62,361 nt of DNA from Akkermansiaceae bacterium (GTDB lineage: Bacteria > Verrucomicrobiota > Verrucomicrobiia > Verrucomicrobiales > Akkermansiaceae). The stretch lies in NCBI GenBank assembly GCA_947491475.1, contig CANLKN010000005.1:1-62361 (forward strand), given 5' to 3'. Positions 1 through 9,568 of the stretch are shown in pieces. Below the pieces are notes generated by a model. That model saw nothing but the letters and a program-made list of their open reading frames with translations, had not been told where the DNA came from and made no database searches. The translations under genes and the position numbers were made by a program. Position 1 is the stretch's first letter, and each line of letters starts with the position of its first letter.

Positions 1-341
1 CCGGTTTCGGTCACCACCGGCACCGTTTTCTCGAAAAAACCGCTGTGGATCGATGCCATCACTTCCTGGAAAACCACAGAGAATGGCTCCGCATCGAGTG
101 GCTGCCAATGGCACTTGAGCGGTTCCGTGCCAGCGAAACGTGCGACCACCTCGGCGCGCGAACAACGCTCCACACGCCGCGGGATTTTCCACGGTAGCGG
201 ATCTTGTTTCGCGAAATTCCGGACGAGAAAAGCCACGCCGTCCGAAGGGAGGGTGGCGGCGGCCACAAACGGACCGTGCCCGATCACCACGCCGCCATCG
301 CGCCGCGCCAGCCATGCCAATGATTCCGGGTTGTTTTCCAT
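1..341 (-). CDS. Chorismate-binding enzyme, N-terminal part (isochorismate synthase-like)
   Basis: Partial gene cut by the window edge; about 113 residues are visible from an ATG at 341. The last 25 visible residues, with VFQEVMASI then SGFFEKTVPVV, resemble the 'F..V..I..G..eK.V' segment at the start of the chorismate-binding fold of isochorismate and aminodeoxychorismate synthases. The catalytic half lies outside the window, so the exact reaction (menaquinone, siderophore or folate branch) cannot be told. The frame stays open a short way upstream of the chosen ATG, so the start is uncertain. It lies downstream of the ArsR-methyltransferase gene on the same strand, with a hairpin between them. 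Confidence 0.5.
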   Translation of the reverse strand, partial: MENNPESLAWLARRDGGVVIGHGPFVAAATLPSDGVAFLVRNFAKQDPLPWKIPRRVERCSRAEVVARFAGTEPLKCHWQPLDAEPFSVVFQEVMASIHSGFFEKTVPVVTET

Positions 342-403
342 AATTCCGAATCCGCGTGATGCGGACGAATTTCCCTGTGAAGAGCGGCGGACCATGGGAC
401 CAA

Positions 404-432
404 CCCGGCTTTGGCGCAAGTGCCAAGCCCGG
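404..432 (-). terminator. Hairpin between two minus-strand genes
   Basis: CCCGGCTTTGGC and GCCAAGCCCGG form a stem with one bulge around a GCAAGT loop, 13 bases past the stop codon of the ArsR-methyltransferase gene. There is no T-tract, so this is a possible attenuator or terminator only. Confidence 0.35.
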
Positions 433-444
433 ATTTGATGGATC

Positions 445-1362
445 TCAAGGCCGCACGCCGATGCCCAGCAGCGTCTGGAAATGCGGTGCGGCGCTCTCCT
501 TGTCGGCCACGATGGTTTCAATTTCGGCAAAGCCTGCCTTTTCCAACATCGTAGCCAAAGCACTTTCGGAAAATCCCAACCAGCGATCCGCGTAAAGTTC
601 GCGGGCTTCGTCGAATTGGTGCTGAACGAGATCGAGCACGATCAGCCGCCCGCCGGGCTTCAAAATGCGGAACGCGGCGTCAATGGCACGCTGCGGGTGC
701 TCCGCATGATGCAGGGCTTGACTCAGCACGGCGAGATCAAGCGATTTCCCCGAGATCGGTGGCTCCTCGATATCGCCAAGCCGGTATTCGAGGTTTTCCA
801 GACCATTCTGGATGGCGAGTGATTGGCCGAACTCGACCATTTTGGGCGAAAGGTCCACCGCGATGACTTTTTCCGCGCGTTGGGCGAGGAGTTGGGCGAG
901 TGTGCCCTCGCCGGCACCCAGATCCGCCACGGTCTTGTAATTAAGCACCTTGATGAGCGCCTCGGCCAGCGCCTTCCACGAACGGCCCGGCACGTAGTCC
1001 TTCCCGAAACGACCCGCGAGTTCGTCGAAGTAAGTTCGGGCGGTGTCGCGGCGCTTGCGCAGCAAATGGCGCAGCGAGGCGAGATCATTGGAGATTTCAG
1101 GCACTTCCCGAGCCGCGGAACAGGCCACTTCCATCAAATCCGCATCCGCCGTGCAGGAATACATGTTGTTTTTGCCACTGCGCTCGTCGGAAACCAGCCT
1201 CGCAGCCTTGAGCTGCGAGAGTTGCGTGGAAATTCGGCTCTGCCCCATTCCCAGAATCTCCTGAAGCTCCGCCACCGACAGCGATTCTTCCGCCACCAGC
1301 ATCAGAATCCGCAGCCTTGTGGGGTCGGAGAGCAATTTCAGTGATTTGAGAATTGACGACAT
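445..1362 (-). CDS. ArsR-family regulator fused to SAM-dependent methyltransferase domain (SahR-like)
   Basis: 305 residues. Residues 1-80 form an ArsR winged helix ([11 protein letters not shown], then [16 protein letters not shown] as recognition helix). Residues about 110-300 are a class I methyltransferase fold with motif [16 protein letters not shown] and a later [12 protein letters not shown]. This architecture resembles SahR, described in Proteobacteria as a SAH-responsive regulator of the SAM cycle. The gene is divergent from metK with ahcY just beyond, which fits control of these genes by SAM or SAH. Whether the C-terminal domain is catalytic or only a ligand sensor cannot be told from sequence. 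The ATG at 1362 leaves 56 bases to the metK start. Confidence 0.8.
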   Translation of the reverse strand: MSSILKSLKLLSDPTRLRILMLVAEESLSVAELQEILGMGQSRISTQLSQLKAARLVSDERSGKNNMYSCTADADLMEVACSAAREVPEISNDLASLRHLLRKRRDTARTYFDELAGRFGKDYVPGRSWKALAEALIKVLNYKTVADLGAGEGTLAQLLAQRAEKVIAVDLSPKMVEFGQSLAIQNGLENLEYRLGDIEEPPISGKSLDLAVLSQALHHAEHPQRAIDAAFRILKPGGRLIVLDLVQHQFDEARELYADRWLGFSESALATMLEKAGFAEIETIVADKESAAPHFQTLLGIGVRP

Positions 1363-1374
1363 GGCGAGTCGGTT

Positions 1375-1402
1375 GTATCAACGCATCACGATTTGACGAT
1401 AC
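1375..1402. promoter_or_regulatory. Candidate operator between the ArsR-type regulator and metK
   Basis: Within the 56-base divergent intergenic region, GTATCAA (1375-1381) faces TTTGACGATAC (1392-1402), giving outer half-sites GTATC and GATAC and inner TCAA and TTGA. ArsR proteins bind such dyads. No metK or SAM riboswitch would fit in this gap. Confidence 0.35.
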
Positions 1403-1418
1403 GAAAATCAAAAAACAC

Positions 1419-2615
<1,197 letters not shown>

Positions 2616-2647
2616 AGACTCAAGACTGCAAGACACAAGACGCAAGA
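2616..2647 (+). repeat. Left arm of inverted heptad repeat around the four-helix-bundle gene
   Basis: CAAGACN-type units with a period of about 7 bases begin at the base after the metK stop. This arm matches the reverse complement of 3073-3104 at 29 of 32 positions, giving an inverted repeat that encloses the gene at 2660-3046. Confidence 0.85.
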
Positions 2648-2659
2648 GAAGAAGCTGCC

Positions 2660-3046
2660 ATGCCTTTGCATCACTTTGAAGATTTGGAGGTGTGGAAGCG
2701 CAGTTCGAGGCTTGCCGTCGATGTCTTGCAGTTGGTTGATCCGATCAGGCTCTACACTCTCAAGGATCAGATGGCACGGAGTTGTATTTCCGTGCCATCC
2801 AACATCGCCGAGGGAGCCGAGCGGGAAAGCGACCGGGAATTCCGGCGTTTCCTAGCCATCGCTAAAGGTTCTGTCGGTGAACTCCGCACCCAGCTCTACA
2901 TCGGTCTTGCCGCAGGCGTTTTCACCAACGATGCGGCTATGCCTCTCATCAAGGAAGCCAAGGAAATCGGCTCCATGATCGAGGGTCTCCGCAAACGCCT
3001 TATCTCCCCCGGAATCATCAACAAACTCCTCTCCATTTTCATCTGA
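2660..3046 (+). CDS. Four helix bundle protein (23S rRNA intervening-sequence protein family)
   Basis: 128 residues, all-helical. It carries the family pattern FEDLEVWKRS near the N-terminus, then MARSCISVPSNIAEG and a FLAIAKGSVGELRTQL helix. Related proteins are encoded in 23S rRNA intervening sequences, and avd of diversity-generating retroelements has the same fold; the molecular role of solitary copies is unknown. It sits between metK and ahcY, genes that are otherwise expected to be adjacent, and is bracketed by a 29/32 inverted repeat, so it looks like an inserted cassette. No transposase or reverse transcriptase is nearby. Confidence 0.9.
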   Translation: MPLHHFEDLEVWKRSSRLAVDVLQLVDPIRLYTLKDQMARSCISVPSNIAEGAERESDREFRRFLAIAKGSVGELRTQLYIGLAAGVFTNDAAMPLIKEAKEIGSMIEGLRKRLISPGIINKLLSIFI

Positions 3047-3072
3047 ATATCCAATGACACGCCACTTCTTGA

Positions 3073-3104
3073 TCTTGCGTCTTGCGTCTTGAAGTCTTGT
3101 GTCT
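3073..3104 (+). repeat. Right arm of inverted heptad repeat around the four-helix-bundle gene
   Basis: TCTTGCG and TCTTGTG units; the reverse complement matches 2616-2647 with 3 mismatches in 32. It ends 38 bases before the ahcY start. Confidence 0.85.
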
Positions 3105-3142
3105 CCCTCCAATTCATCTCAAACACCCCACCACCAAATATA

Positions 3143-4549
3143 ATGAACGATTACAAAGTAAGAGACATCGGCCTTGCCGAATTCGGGCGTAAGGAAATTG
3201 AAATCGCCGAGCATGAAATGCCCGGTTTGATGGCCACCCGTGAAAAATATGGCAAGGAGAAGCCGCTGGCCGGTGTCCGTGTCATGGGCTCGCTGCACAT
3301 GACCATCCAGACCGCGGTTCTCATCGAGACGCTGCGCGATCTCGGTGCCGACGTGCGCTGGGTTTCCTGCAACATCTTCTCCACCCAGGATCATGCCGCC
3401 GCGGCGATTGCCGCTTCCGGGATTCCGGTTTTCGCATGGAAAGGCGAAACGCTTGAAGAATATTGGTGGTGCACCTGGCAGGCTCTGCAATTCCCCGGTG
3501 GCCTTGGCCCGCAACTCATCGTCGATGACGGTGGCGATGCCACGCTGCTCATTCACAAGGGTTTCGAAATAGAGAATGGTTCCGACTGGATCAGCACTCC
3601 TTCCGGCAGCCACGAGGAGCAGGTGATCAAGGATTTGCTCAAGGACATCAAGGTCAAGCAGCCCGGCGTGTTCCATGAGATCGTCAAGGAGTGGAAGGGC
3701 GTTTCCGAGGAAACCACCACCGGCGTGCATCGTCTCTATCAGATGGCCAAGGCCGGCACGCTGCTGGTCCCCGCGATCAACGTGAACGACTCGGTCACCA
3801 AGTCGAAATTCGACAACCTCTACGGCTGCCGCGAATCGCTGGTGGACGGCATCAAGCGCGCCACCGATGTGATGATCTCCGGCAAGGTCGGCGTGGTTTG
3901 CGGCTATGGCGATGTCGGCAAGGGCTGCGCCCAGGCGCTGCGCGGACAAGGCGCGCAAGTGGTCGTCACCGAAGTCGATCCGATCTGCGCCTTGCAGGCG
4001 GCGATGGAAGGTTTCCGCGTGCTGACTCTTGAGGACACTCTCGGCTGGGGCGACATCTATGTCACCACCACCGGCAACTTCAACATCATCCGCCTTGAGC
4101 ACATGGAGAAGATGAAGGATCAGGCGATCGTTTGTAACATCGGCCACTTCGACAACGAGATCCAGATCGACAAGCTCAACGAAGCCAAGGGTGTGGTTAG
4201 AACCAACATCAAACCCCAGGTGGACAAATACACCTTCCCTGCTGGCAACAGCATTTACATGCTTGCCGAAGGCCGTCTGGTGAATCTCGGCTGCGCCACC
4301 GGCCACCCGAGTTTCGTGATGTCCAACAGCTTCACCAACCAGACACTGGCCCAGATCGATCTCTGGAAGAACAAGGACAGCTACAAGCCCGGCCAGGTGA
4401 CCGTGCTGCCGAAACACCTCGACGAGGAAGTCGCCCGACTCCACCTCGCCAAGATCGGTGCCAAGCTCACCAAACTCACAGCCGAGCAGGCCGACTACAT
4501 CGGGGTGAACGTGGAAGGCCCCTACAAAGCGGATCACTACCGCTATTGA
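3143..4549 (+). CDS. ahcY: Adenosylhomocysteinase
   Basis: 468 residues. Hydrolyses S-adenosylhomocysteine to adenosine and homocysteine, removing the product inhibitor of methyltransferases. Seen: the substrate-domain segment [13 protein letters not shown], the NAD-binding [17 protein letters not shown], and [10 protein letters not shown] and [13 protein letters not shown] near the C-terminus. The ATG at 3143 gives the usual [19 protein letters not shown] start; the 18 codons upstream are translated repeat arm. With metK it forms a SAM-cycle pair. Confidence 0.98.
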   Translation: MNDYKVRDIGLAEFGRKEIEIAEHEMPGLMATREKYGKEKPLAGVRVMGSLHMTIQTAVLIETLRDLGADVRWVSCNIFSTQDHAAAAIAASGIPVFAWKGETLEEYWWCTWQALQFPGGLGPQLIVDDGGDATLLIHKGFEIENGSDWISTPSGSHEEQVIKDLLKDIKVKQPGVFHEIVKEWKGVSEETTTGVHRLYQMAKAGTLLVPAINVNDSVTKSKFDNLYGCRESLVDGIKRATDVMISGKVGVVCGYGDVGKGCAQALRGQGAQVVVTEVDPICALQAAMEGFRVLTLEDTLGWGDIYVTTTGNFNIIRLEHMEKMKDQAIVCNIGHFDNEIQIDKLNEAKGVVRTNIKPQVDKYTFPAGNSIYMLAEGRLVNLGCATGHPSFVMSNSFTNQTLAQIDLWKNKDSYKPGQVTVLPKHLDEEVARLHLAKIGAKLTKLTAEQADYIGVNVEGPYKADHYRY

Positions 4550-4591
4550 TGGGGAAACGCGAAGCACTCTCGATTTGCCTTCATCGTCAGG

Positions 4592-4625
4592 CAGCTGCGG
4601 AGCGGGGAAATCCGCTCCGCAGCTG
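4592..4625 (+). terminator. Strong hairpin after ahcY
   Basis: A perfect 14-bp stem, CAGCTGCGGAGCGG against CCGCTCCGCAGCTG, with a 6-base loop, 42 bases after the ahcY stop and before xseA. There is no long T-run after the stem, so termination may be inefficient or factor-assisted. Confidence 0.65.
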
Positions 4626-4698
4626 TCTATGAAGAGTCAAATGTTTGAATCAGGGTATCTCTGCTGGAAATATTTCCCAGACCCTGCGAGTCTTCGCC

Positions 4699-6072
4699 AT
4701 GGATTTGTTTTCCCCACCCAAGCCCGCTGGCGACAAGGCATTGTCCGTGACGCAACTGTTGCGGCGGATGAAGAACCTGCTTGAAGTGCAGGTGGGCGAG
4801 GTATGGGTCGAGGGCGAGGTTTCCAATTTGAAGAAACAAGGCAGCGGGCATTGGTATTTCTCGCTCAAGGATGCGGGAGCGCAAATCCAGTGCGCGATGT
4901 TCGGCGCGCGCAAGCGGCCGGGCGCGGAGGCACTGGAGGATGGCGCAAAGGTGCGCGTTTTCGCCGAGGCCAGCGTCTATGAGGCGCGTGGGCAGTTGCA
5001 GATCATCGTGCAGAAGGCCGAGCGCGCCGGTGCGGGGGACTTGCAGGCGCGCTTCGACGCGCTGAAGCGCAAACTGCATGACGAGGGATTGTTCGATGCC
5101 GCGCGCAAACAGCCGATCCCGGCGTTTCCGAAGAAGATCGGCATCATCACCTCCGGCTCGGGTGCCGCTCTGCAGGACATTCTCAATGTTCTAACAAGAC
5201 GTGCACCGTGGGTCCAACCGGTGCTTTTCCCGGTGCGCGTGCAGGGCAGTGGTGCCGAGTTGGAAATCGCAGAGGCCATCAAAAAATTGGGCCGGCCCGA
5301 AGATTTCGGATACCCGCGCTGCGATGTGCTCATCGTCGGCCGCGGCGGTGGCTCAATCGAGGATTTGTGGAACTTCAATGAGGAAGTCGTCGCCCGGGCG
5401 ATCGCCGCATGTACGATTCCAATCATTTCAGCGGTCGGGCATGAGATCGATTTCACCATCGCGGATTTTGTGGCGGACCTGCGTGCGCCCACGCCGAGTG
5501 CGGCGGCGGAGTTGGCGGTGGCCGATGGCGCGGAACTGTTGCAAAGGATCGTGCAGTTCCGGCGGCGGCTGGAACGAGTGACCCGCGAGCGGCTGGCTCG
5601 CGCACGCTTTGCGGTGGATGCTCTGAAACGCGGCGCGCTGCAACGCGGTGGCGAGCGGTTCCTGCGCGAGCCGATGATGCGCCTCGACAGCGCGCGCGGC
5701 CGGCTTTCCATCGCATTGGCCAACTCGCTGGAAACTTCCGCCGTGCGCTTGAACGAAGCACGCGTCCGCCACAGCGGGCATCATCCGGCCAAGGTGCTGG
5801 AACGGCGGATGGAATCCCTATCCCATCTGCGCCAAAGCATGGAGCGTAGCGGAAAAGACCTTATCGCCCAGCGCGCCGCCCGCATCGATCACTTTCGCGG
5901 CCTGCTTCGCGCCCTCGGCCCGAAGTCCGCCTTCCAGCGCGGATTTTCCATCACGCTGGGTGTCGATGGCCGGGTGATTCGTTCCGCCGCCGCCGTGAAA
6001 CCTGGAGATCTCCTGCGCACGAAGTTTGCCGACGGCGAGACCACCAGCCGAGCGGTGGATGGTTGTGAATGA
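4699..6072 (+). CDS. xseA: Exodeoxyribonuclease VII large subunit
   Basis: 457 residues. Degrades single-stranded DNA together with the small subunit XseB. The N-terminal OB fold is marked by WVEGEVSNLKKQGSGHWYFSLKD; the catalytic domain has GIITSGSGAALQDIL, VGRGGGSIEDLWNFNEE and GHEIDFTIADFVADLRAPTPSAAAE. A helical region with many arginines follows. The ATG at 4699 starts MDLFSPP; the upstream extension is not conserved in type. No xseB is visible nearby. It converges with the efflux permease gene. Confidence 0.95.
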   Translation: MDLFSPPKPAGDKALSVTQLLRRMKNLLEVQVGEVWVEGEVSNLKKQGSGHWYFSLKDAGAQIQCAMFGARKRPGAEALEDGAKVRVFAEASVYEARGQLQIIVQKAERAGAGDLQARFDALKRKLHDEGLFDAARKQPIPAFPKKIGIITSGSGAALQDILNVLTRRAPWVQPVLFPVRVQGSGAELEIAEAIKKLGRPEDFGYPRCDVLIVGRGGGSIEDLWNFNEEVVARAIAACTIPIISAVGHEIDFTIADFVADLRAPTPSAAAELAVADGAELLQRIVQFRRRLERVTRERLARARFAVDALKRGALQRGGERFLREPMMRLDSARGRLSIALANSLETSAVRLNEARVRHSGHHPAKVLERRMESLSHLRQSMERSGKDLIAQRAARIDHFRGLLRALGPKSAFQRGFSITLGVDGRVIRSAAAVKPGDLLRTKFADGETTSRAVDGCE

Positions 6073-6161
6073 TATCGCAGCTTCTAGGTGAGGATGCGGA
6101 AAAAATGGGATTGGTGTGCTCCTCGTCCTGTTCCAATGTCTTGGGACTGGGCGTGCCGCGC

Positions 6162-7370
6162 CTATTCGTGGCGCAGTGCCTCGATGGGATCGAGCGACGC
6201 GGCGCGGCGGGCGGGCATGAAACCAAACAGAATCCCGATCGCGGCGGAGAACACGAAGGCGATCATGTTGATCCCGGGATCGAAGATGAAGGGGGCTCCC
6301 ACCACATCGGCGAGAATATCGCAGAGCGCGTAAGCGAGGATGATGCCGGTGATGCCACCGACGCAGGAGAGCGTCACGGCCTCCACGAGAAACTGCAGCA
6401 GCACTTCCCGCGCACGGGCGCCGATGGCGAGGCGGATGCCGATCTCGCGGGTGCGCTCGGTGACGGAAACGAGCATGATGTTCATGATGCCGATGCCGCC
6501 CACCAGCAGGCTGACGCCCGCCACCGCGCCTAACAACGAGGTCATCACCTTGGTGCTGGAACTGATGACGTCCGCCAGTTGAAGGGAGTCGAAAACATTG
6601 AAGTTGTCCTGTTCGTTGTGGGACACCTTGCGGCGTTCGCGCATCAGGGAGCTGACATCGGCCACGATATGCGCTCCGGGATAGCCGTCCTTGCCGGATA
6701 TCATCACCTGGCTGATGTTGCGGCCGCCGCCGCGGCCGGTGAGGCGCCGCAGCACCGTGGTATAAGGCGTGGTGATGTCGTCGTCCATGTCTTCGCCGAA
6801 ACCGCCCTGTCCCTTGATGGTGGTGAGGCCGATGACCTCCAGCGTCATGGACTTGACGCGGATCTTGGAACCCAGGGGATCGACGCCCTCGCCGAAGAGT
6901 TCCTTGCGGATGGTTTCGCCGATGACGCAAACGGGGGCGGCTTCGGAAACCTCGTCTTCGGTGAAAATGCGACCGCTGGCGATCTGCCAGTTGCCGATGT
7001 CGAAATAGTCGGGCGTGGTGCCCCGGATGTCGGTGTTGCGGTCGTTTTCCTGATAGACGGCGGACGCATTGGTTTGGACGAAGGGGGCGAGCTTGCGAAT
7101 GCCCGGCACTTGATCGCGGATGGCCTCGACATCGTCGATGGTGAACTGCGGCGCGCCCCAGTTCCACCAGCCCTGGCCGGGGCGGAGAATGAGCAGGTTG
7201 CTGCCCATTTTGGAGATCTGCTGTTTGATCTCCTGGGTGGCGCCACGGCCGAGCGTGACCATGGTGACGACGGCTGCCACGCCGATGACGATTCCGATGA
7301 CGGTGAGAAATGAGCGGGTCAGATTGCGGCGGATTTCACGCAGCGCGATGAGCAGGGCGTTGAATAGCAT
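6162..7370 (-). CDS. MacB-type ABC transporter permease
   Basis: 402 residues. Integral membrane subunit of a tripartite efflux system. One N-terminal helix (FLTVIGIVIGVAAVVTMVTL) is followed by a large periplasmic MacB-PCD-like domain and three C-terminal FtsX helices, ending in the conserved ARRAASLDPIEALRHE. It is the last gene of the operon at 10975-6162. It is separated from its ATPase by a large heptad-repeat element, an unusual interruption because these two genes are normally closely coupled. Confidence 0.93.
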   Translation of the reverse strand: MLFNALLIALREIRRNLTRSFLTVIGIVIGVAAVVTMVTLGRGATQEIKQQISKMGSNLLILRPGQGWWNWGAPQFTIDDVEAIRDQVPGIRKLAPFVQTNASAVYQENDRNTDIRGTTPDYFDIGNWQIASGRIFTEDEVSEAAPVCVIGETIRKELFGEGVDPLGSKIRVKSMTLEVIGLTTIKGQGGFGEDMDDDITTPYTTVLRRLTGRGGGRNISQVMISGKDGYPGAHIVADVSSLMRERRKVSHNEQDNFNVFDSLQLADVISSSTKVMTSLLGAVAGVSLLVGGIGIMNIMLVSVTERTREIGIRLAIGARAREVLLQFLVEAVTLSCVGGITGIILAYALCDILADVVGAPFIFDPGINMIAFVFSAAIGILFGFMPARRAASLDPIEALRHE

Positions 7371-7378
7371 AAGGAGTT

Positions 7379-7523
7379 TGTGGATCGAGGATTGTGGATC
7401 GAGGATTGTGGATCGAGGATTGTGGATCGAGGATTGTGGATTGTGGATGGGCGCTATCTTCTATCTTCTATCTTCTATCTTCTATCTTCTATCTTCTATC
7501 TACGATCTACGATCTACGATCCG
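7379..7523. repeat. Heptad-repeat inverted element between ATPase and permease genes
   Basis: Four perfect copies of the 14-mer TGTGGATCGAGGAT (7379-7434; that is, two 7-mers each) are followed by six copies of CTATCTT (7454-7495) and then CGATCTA units to about 7523. The reverse complement of the second half reads RGATNNN heptads, like the first half, so the arms can pair imperfectly. The right arm supplies the TAG stop (7514-7516) and last codons of the ATPase gene. Confidence 0.85.
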
Positions 7524-8206
7524 CTATCCTGGTCAATAAGGCCGTCGAGCACGTGGATGTGCCGCTTCGCGTAAACGGCGACATCCTTTTCGTGGGTGAC
7601 CATGATGATGGAGATGCCGCGATCGGTGTTGAGGTGGCGGAGCAATTCCATGATTTCGTGCGTGGTTTTGGAGTCAAGGTTACCGGTGGGTTCGTCGGCG
7701 AAGAGGGTGTCCGGGCTGGTGACGATGGCACGGGCGATGGCGACGCGCTGTTGTTGGCCGCCGGAGAGTTCCGCGGGTGTGTTCCGTTGCTTGTCCGGCA
7801 GGCCGACGGAGGCGAGGGCCTGGCGTGCGAGGTCGTGGCGCTGCTTGCGCGAATAGCCGCGGTAGAGCAGCGGCAGTTCTACGTTTTCAAGGGCGGAGGT
7901 GCGCGCGAGCAGATTGAAGCCCTGGAAAATGAAGCCCAGCGCATGCCGGCGGATGAGCGAGCGCTGGTCCTGGTTGAGAGTTTGAACTTCAATGTTTTTG
8001 AACCGGTAGGAACCGGAGGTCGGACTGTCGAGGCAGCCGAGAATGTTCATCAGCGTGGATTTTCCCGAACCGCTGGGGCCCATGACGGCGAGAAATTCAC
8101 CGCGATGGATGTCGAGATCCACGCCACTCAGTGCCTTGAAGGCCGCGTCTCCGGTGCCGTAGGTTTTGGTGAGGCCGCGGAGTTCGATGAGTGGTTCCGC
8201 GTTCAT
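7514..8206 (-). CDS. MacB/LolD-type ABC transporter ATP-binding protein
   Basis: 230 residues. Walker A GPSGSGKST near residue 44, Q-loop GFIFQGFNLL, signature LSGGQQQRVAIARA, Walker B LFADEPTGNLD and H-loop MVTHE. It powers the permease encoded downstream. Its start overlaps the membrane-fusion gene stop by four bases (ATGA), so translation is likely coupled. The last residues are encoded by the repeat element, suggesting that insertion of repeats replaced the original C-terminus. Confidence 0.95.
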   Translation of the reverse strand: MNAEPLIELRGLTKTYGTGDAAFKALSGVDLDIHRGEFLAVMGPSGSGKSTLMNILGCLDSPTSGSYRFKNIEVQTLNQDQRSLIRRHALGFIFQGFNLLARTSALENVELPLLYRGYSRKQRHDLARQALASVGLPDKQRNTPAELSGGQQQRVAIARAIVTSPDTLFADEPTGNLDSKTTHEIMELLRHLNTDRGISIIMVTHEKDVAVYAKRHIHVLDGLIDQDSGS

Positions 8207-9546
8207 GCGTCGGGCTTGGGCTTGATGCTGACGATCACGGGCGTGTCTGCGGTGAGCTCGCCGCCGGTGATCTCGGTGATGCGGCCGTCGGTGATGCCGG
8301 GAGTGACCATGATTTCGACAGGTTCGCCGTTTTTGAGAGTCCAGACGCGGGGTTCGTTGCTGGAGGAGCCTGGCTTTGCGGGTGCGGTGCCGCGCCAGCG
8401 TCGGCCGCCGCCCGGAGAGAGGCTTTGCACCAGGGTGCGTTTTGATTCATCCGGCTTGCCGATTGCCGCGGCGGCTTCAGGGTCGAAGCGCAGGGCGGCG
8501 TTGGGCACGACGAGGATGTCCTGCTTGTCCATGATGGAGATATCGACGGTGGCGGTCATGCCGGGGCGCAGGGAGAGGTCGTCGTTGGCGACTTCGAGTT
8601 CGGCGCTGTAGGTGACGACGCCGGTTGCTGCGGCTGCGGCGTTGTTATTGTTGCCTGAGCCGGTGGCCTGATTGTTGGAGGAACCAAATGCCACTTTTTT
8701 GACGATGGCCGTGTATTTGCGCAAGGGCCAGGCATCCACGCTGAAGGTGGCGGTCTGGCCGGCCAGGACGCGGCCGATGTCCGCCTCCGCCACGGCAACC
8801 TGAAGTTCCATTTTTTTCAAATCCTCCGCGATGGTGAAAAGGGTGGGCGCGGTGAAGGAGGCGGCGACCGTCTGCCCGACTTCCACGGAGCGGGCGAGCA
8901 CGACGCCATCCACGGGCGAGCGGATGATGGCTATTTCCAGATCCCGCTCGAAGGCGCGCACATCCGCCTCGGCCCCGGCGACGGAGGCGTGCGCGCTTTC
9001 CAGATCCGCCTCGGCGCGTGAAACAGTGGCACGCGAGGTTTCCATGGTGGCGCGCGAGGGAGTGCGGCCGCCGCTGAGTTGGTGGAGTTCCTCCTGGCGC
9101 GCGAGCGCAGCCTTGGCTTCCACCAGAGTGGCCTTGGCCTGGTTTACCCTGGCTTTCACCACGAGCAGCGCGGCGCGGCTGCGGTCGGTTTGTTGGCCGA
9201 GTTTGGAGGTGTCGAGCTTGGCGAGCGGTTGGTCTTTTTTCACCAGATCGTTGGTATCGACATAAACCTCGTCCACGGTGCCGGAGAGTTCGGATCCGAT
9301 GATGACCTGATTGGTGGGGGCGAGGTTGCCGGCGGCGGTGACGACGAGCGAGATGCGGCCCTTGGTGGCGGAGTCGGTGATGTATTCGGGTTTGACGTTT
9401 TCCTGGTTTTTTCCGGCGAGAAAATACCATGCGGCAACACCGAGTATGGCGAGACCCGCGGTGATGAGCGACCATTTGCGCAGCGGCTTCGACCTGCCGC
9501 GCTGGACGACGGTGGATAGATCTTCCTGGGTTGTGTTGTGAGGCAT
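8203..9546 (-). CDS. MacA-like membrane-fusion protein (HlyD family)
   Basis: 447 residues. Periplasmic adaptor linking the inner-membrane ABC pump to the outer-membrane channel. A single N-terminal anchor (SLITAGLAILGVAAWYFLAG, residues about 26-45) precedes a lipoyl half-motif, a long coiled-coil hairpin rich in Ala, Glu and Arg (about residues 110-190), IIRSPVDGVVLAR, and beta-barrel segments. A Gly/Asn/Ala-rich stretch (about residue 310) is inserted in the barrel region. The ATG at 9546 is chosen because the open frame further upstream overlaps the preceding gene out of frame. Confidence 0.93.
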   Translation of the reverse strand: MPHNTTQEDLSTVVQRGRSKPLRKWSLITAGLAILGVAAWYFLAGKNQENVKPEYITDSATKGRISLVVTAAGNLAPTNQVIIGSELSGTVDEVYVDTNDLVKKDQPLAKLDTSKLGQQTDRSRAALLVVKARVNQAKATLVEAKAALARQEELHQLSGGRTPSRATMETSRATVSRAEADLESAHASVAGAEADVRAFERDLEIAIIRSPVDGVVLARSVEVGQTVAASFTAPTLFTIAEDLKKMELQVAVAEADIGRVLAGQTATFSVDAWPLRKYTAIVKKVAFGSSNNQATGSGNNNNAAAAATGVVTYSAELEVANDDLSLRPGMTATVDISIMDKQDILVVPNAALRFDPEAAAAIGKPDESKRTLVQSLSPGGGRRWRGTAPAKPGSSSNEPRVWTLKNGEPVEIMVTPGITDGRITEITGGELTADTPVIVSIKPKPDA

Positions 9547-9568
9547 CGGTAAGAGTGGGGAGATGGCT

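Noticed and set aside
1363-1418. SAM or SAH riboswitch before metK
   Set aside because: Only 56 bases are available and they hold no pseudoknot- or k-turn-like pattern; the ahcY leader is occupied by the repeat arm.
7379-7523. CRISPR-like repeat array
   Set aside because: Units are 7 or 14 bases in direct tandem without spacers, and no cas genes are present.
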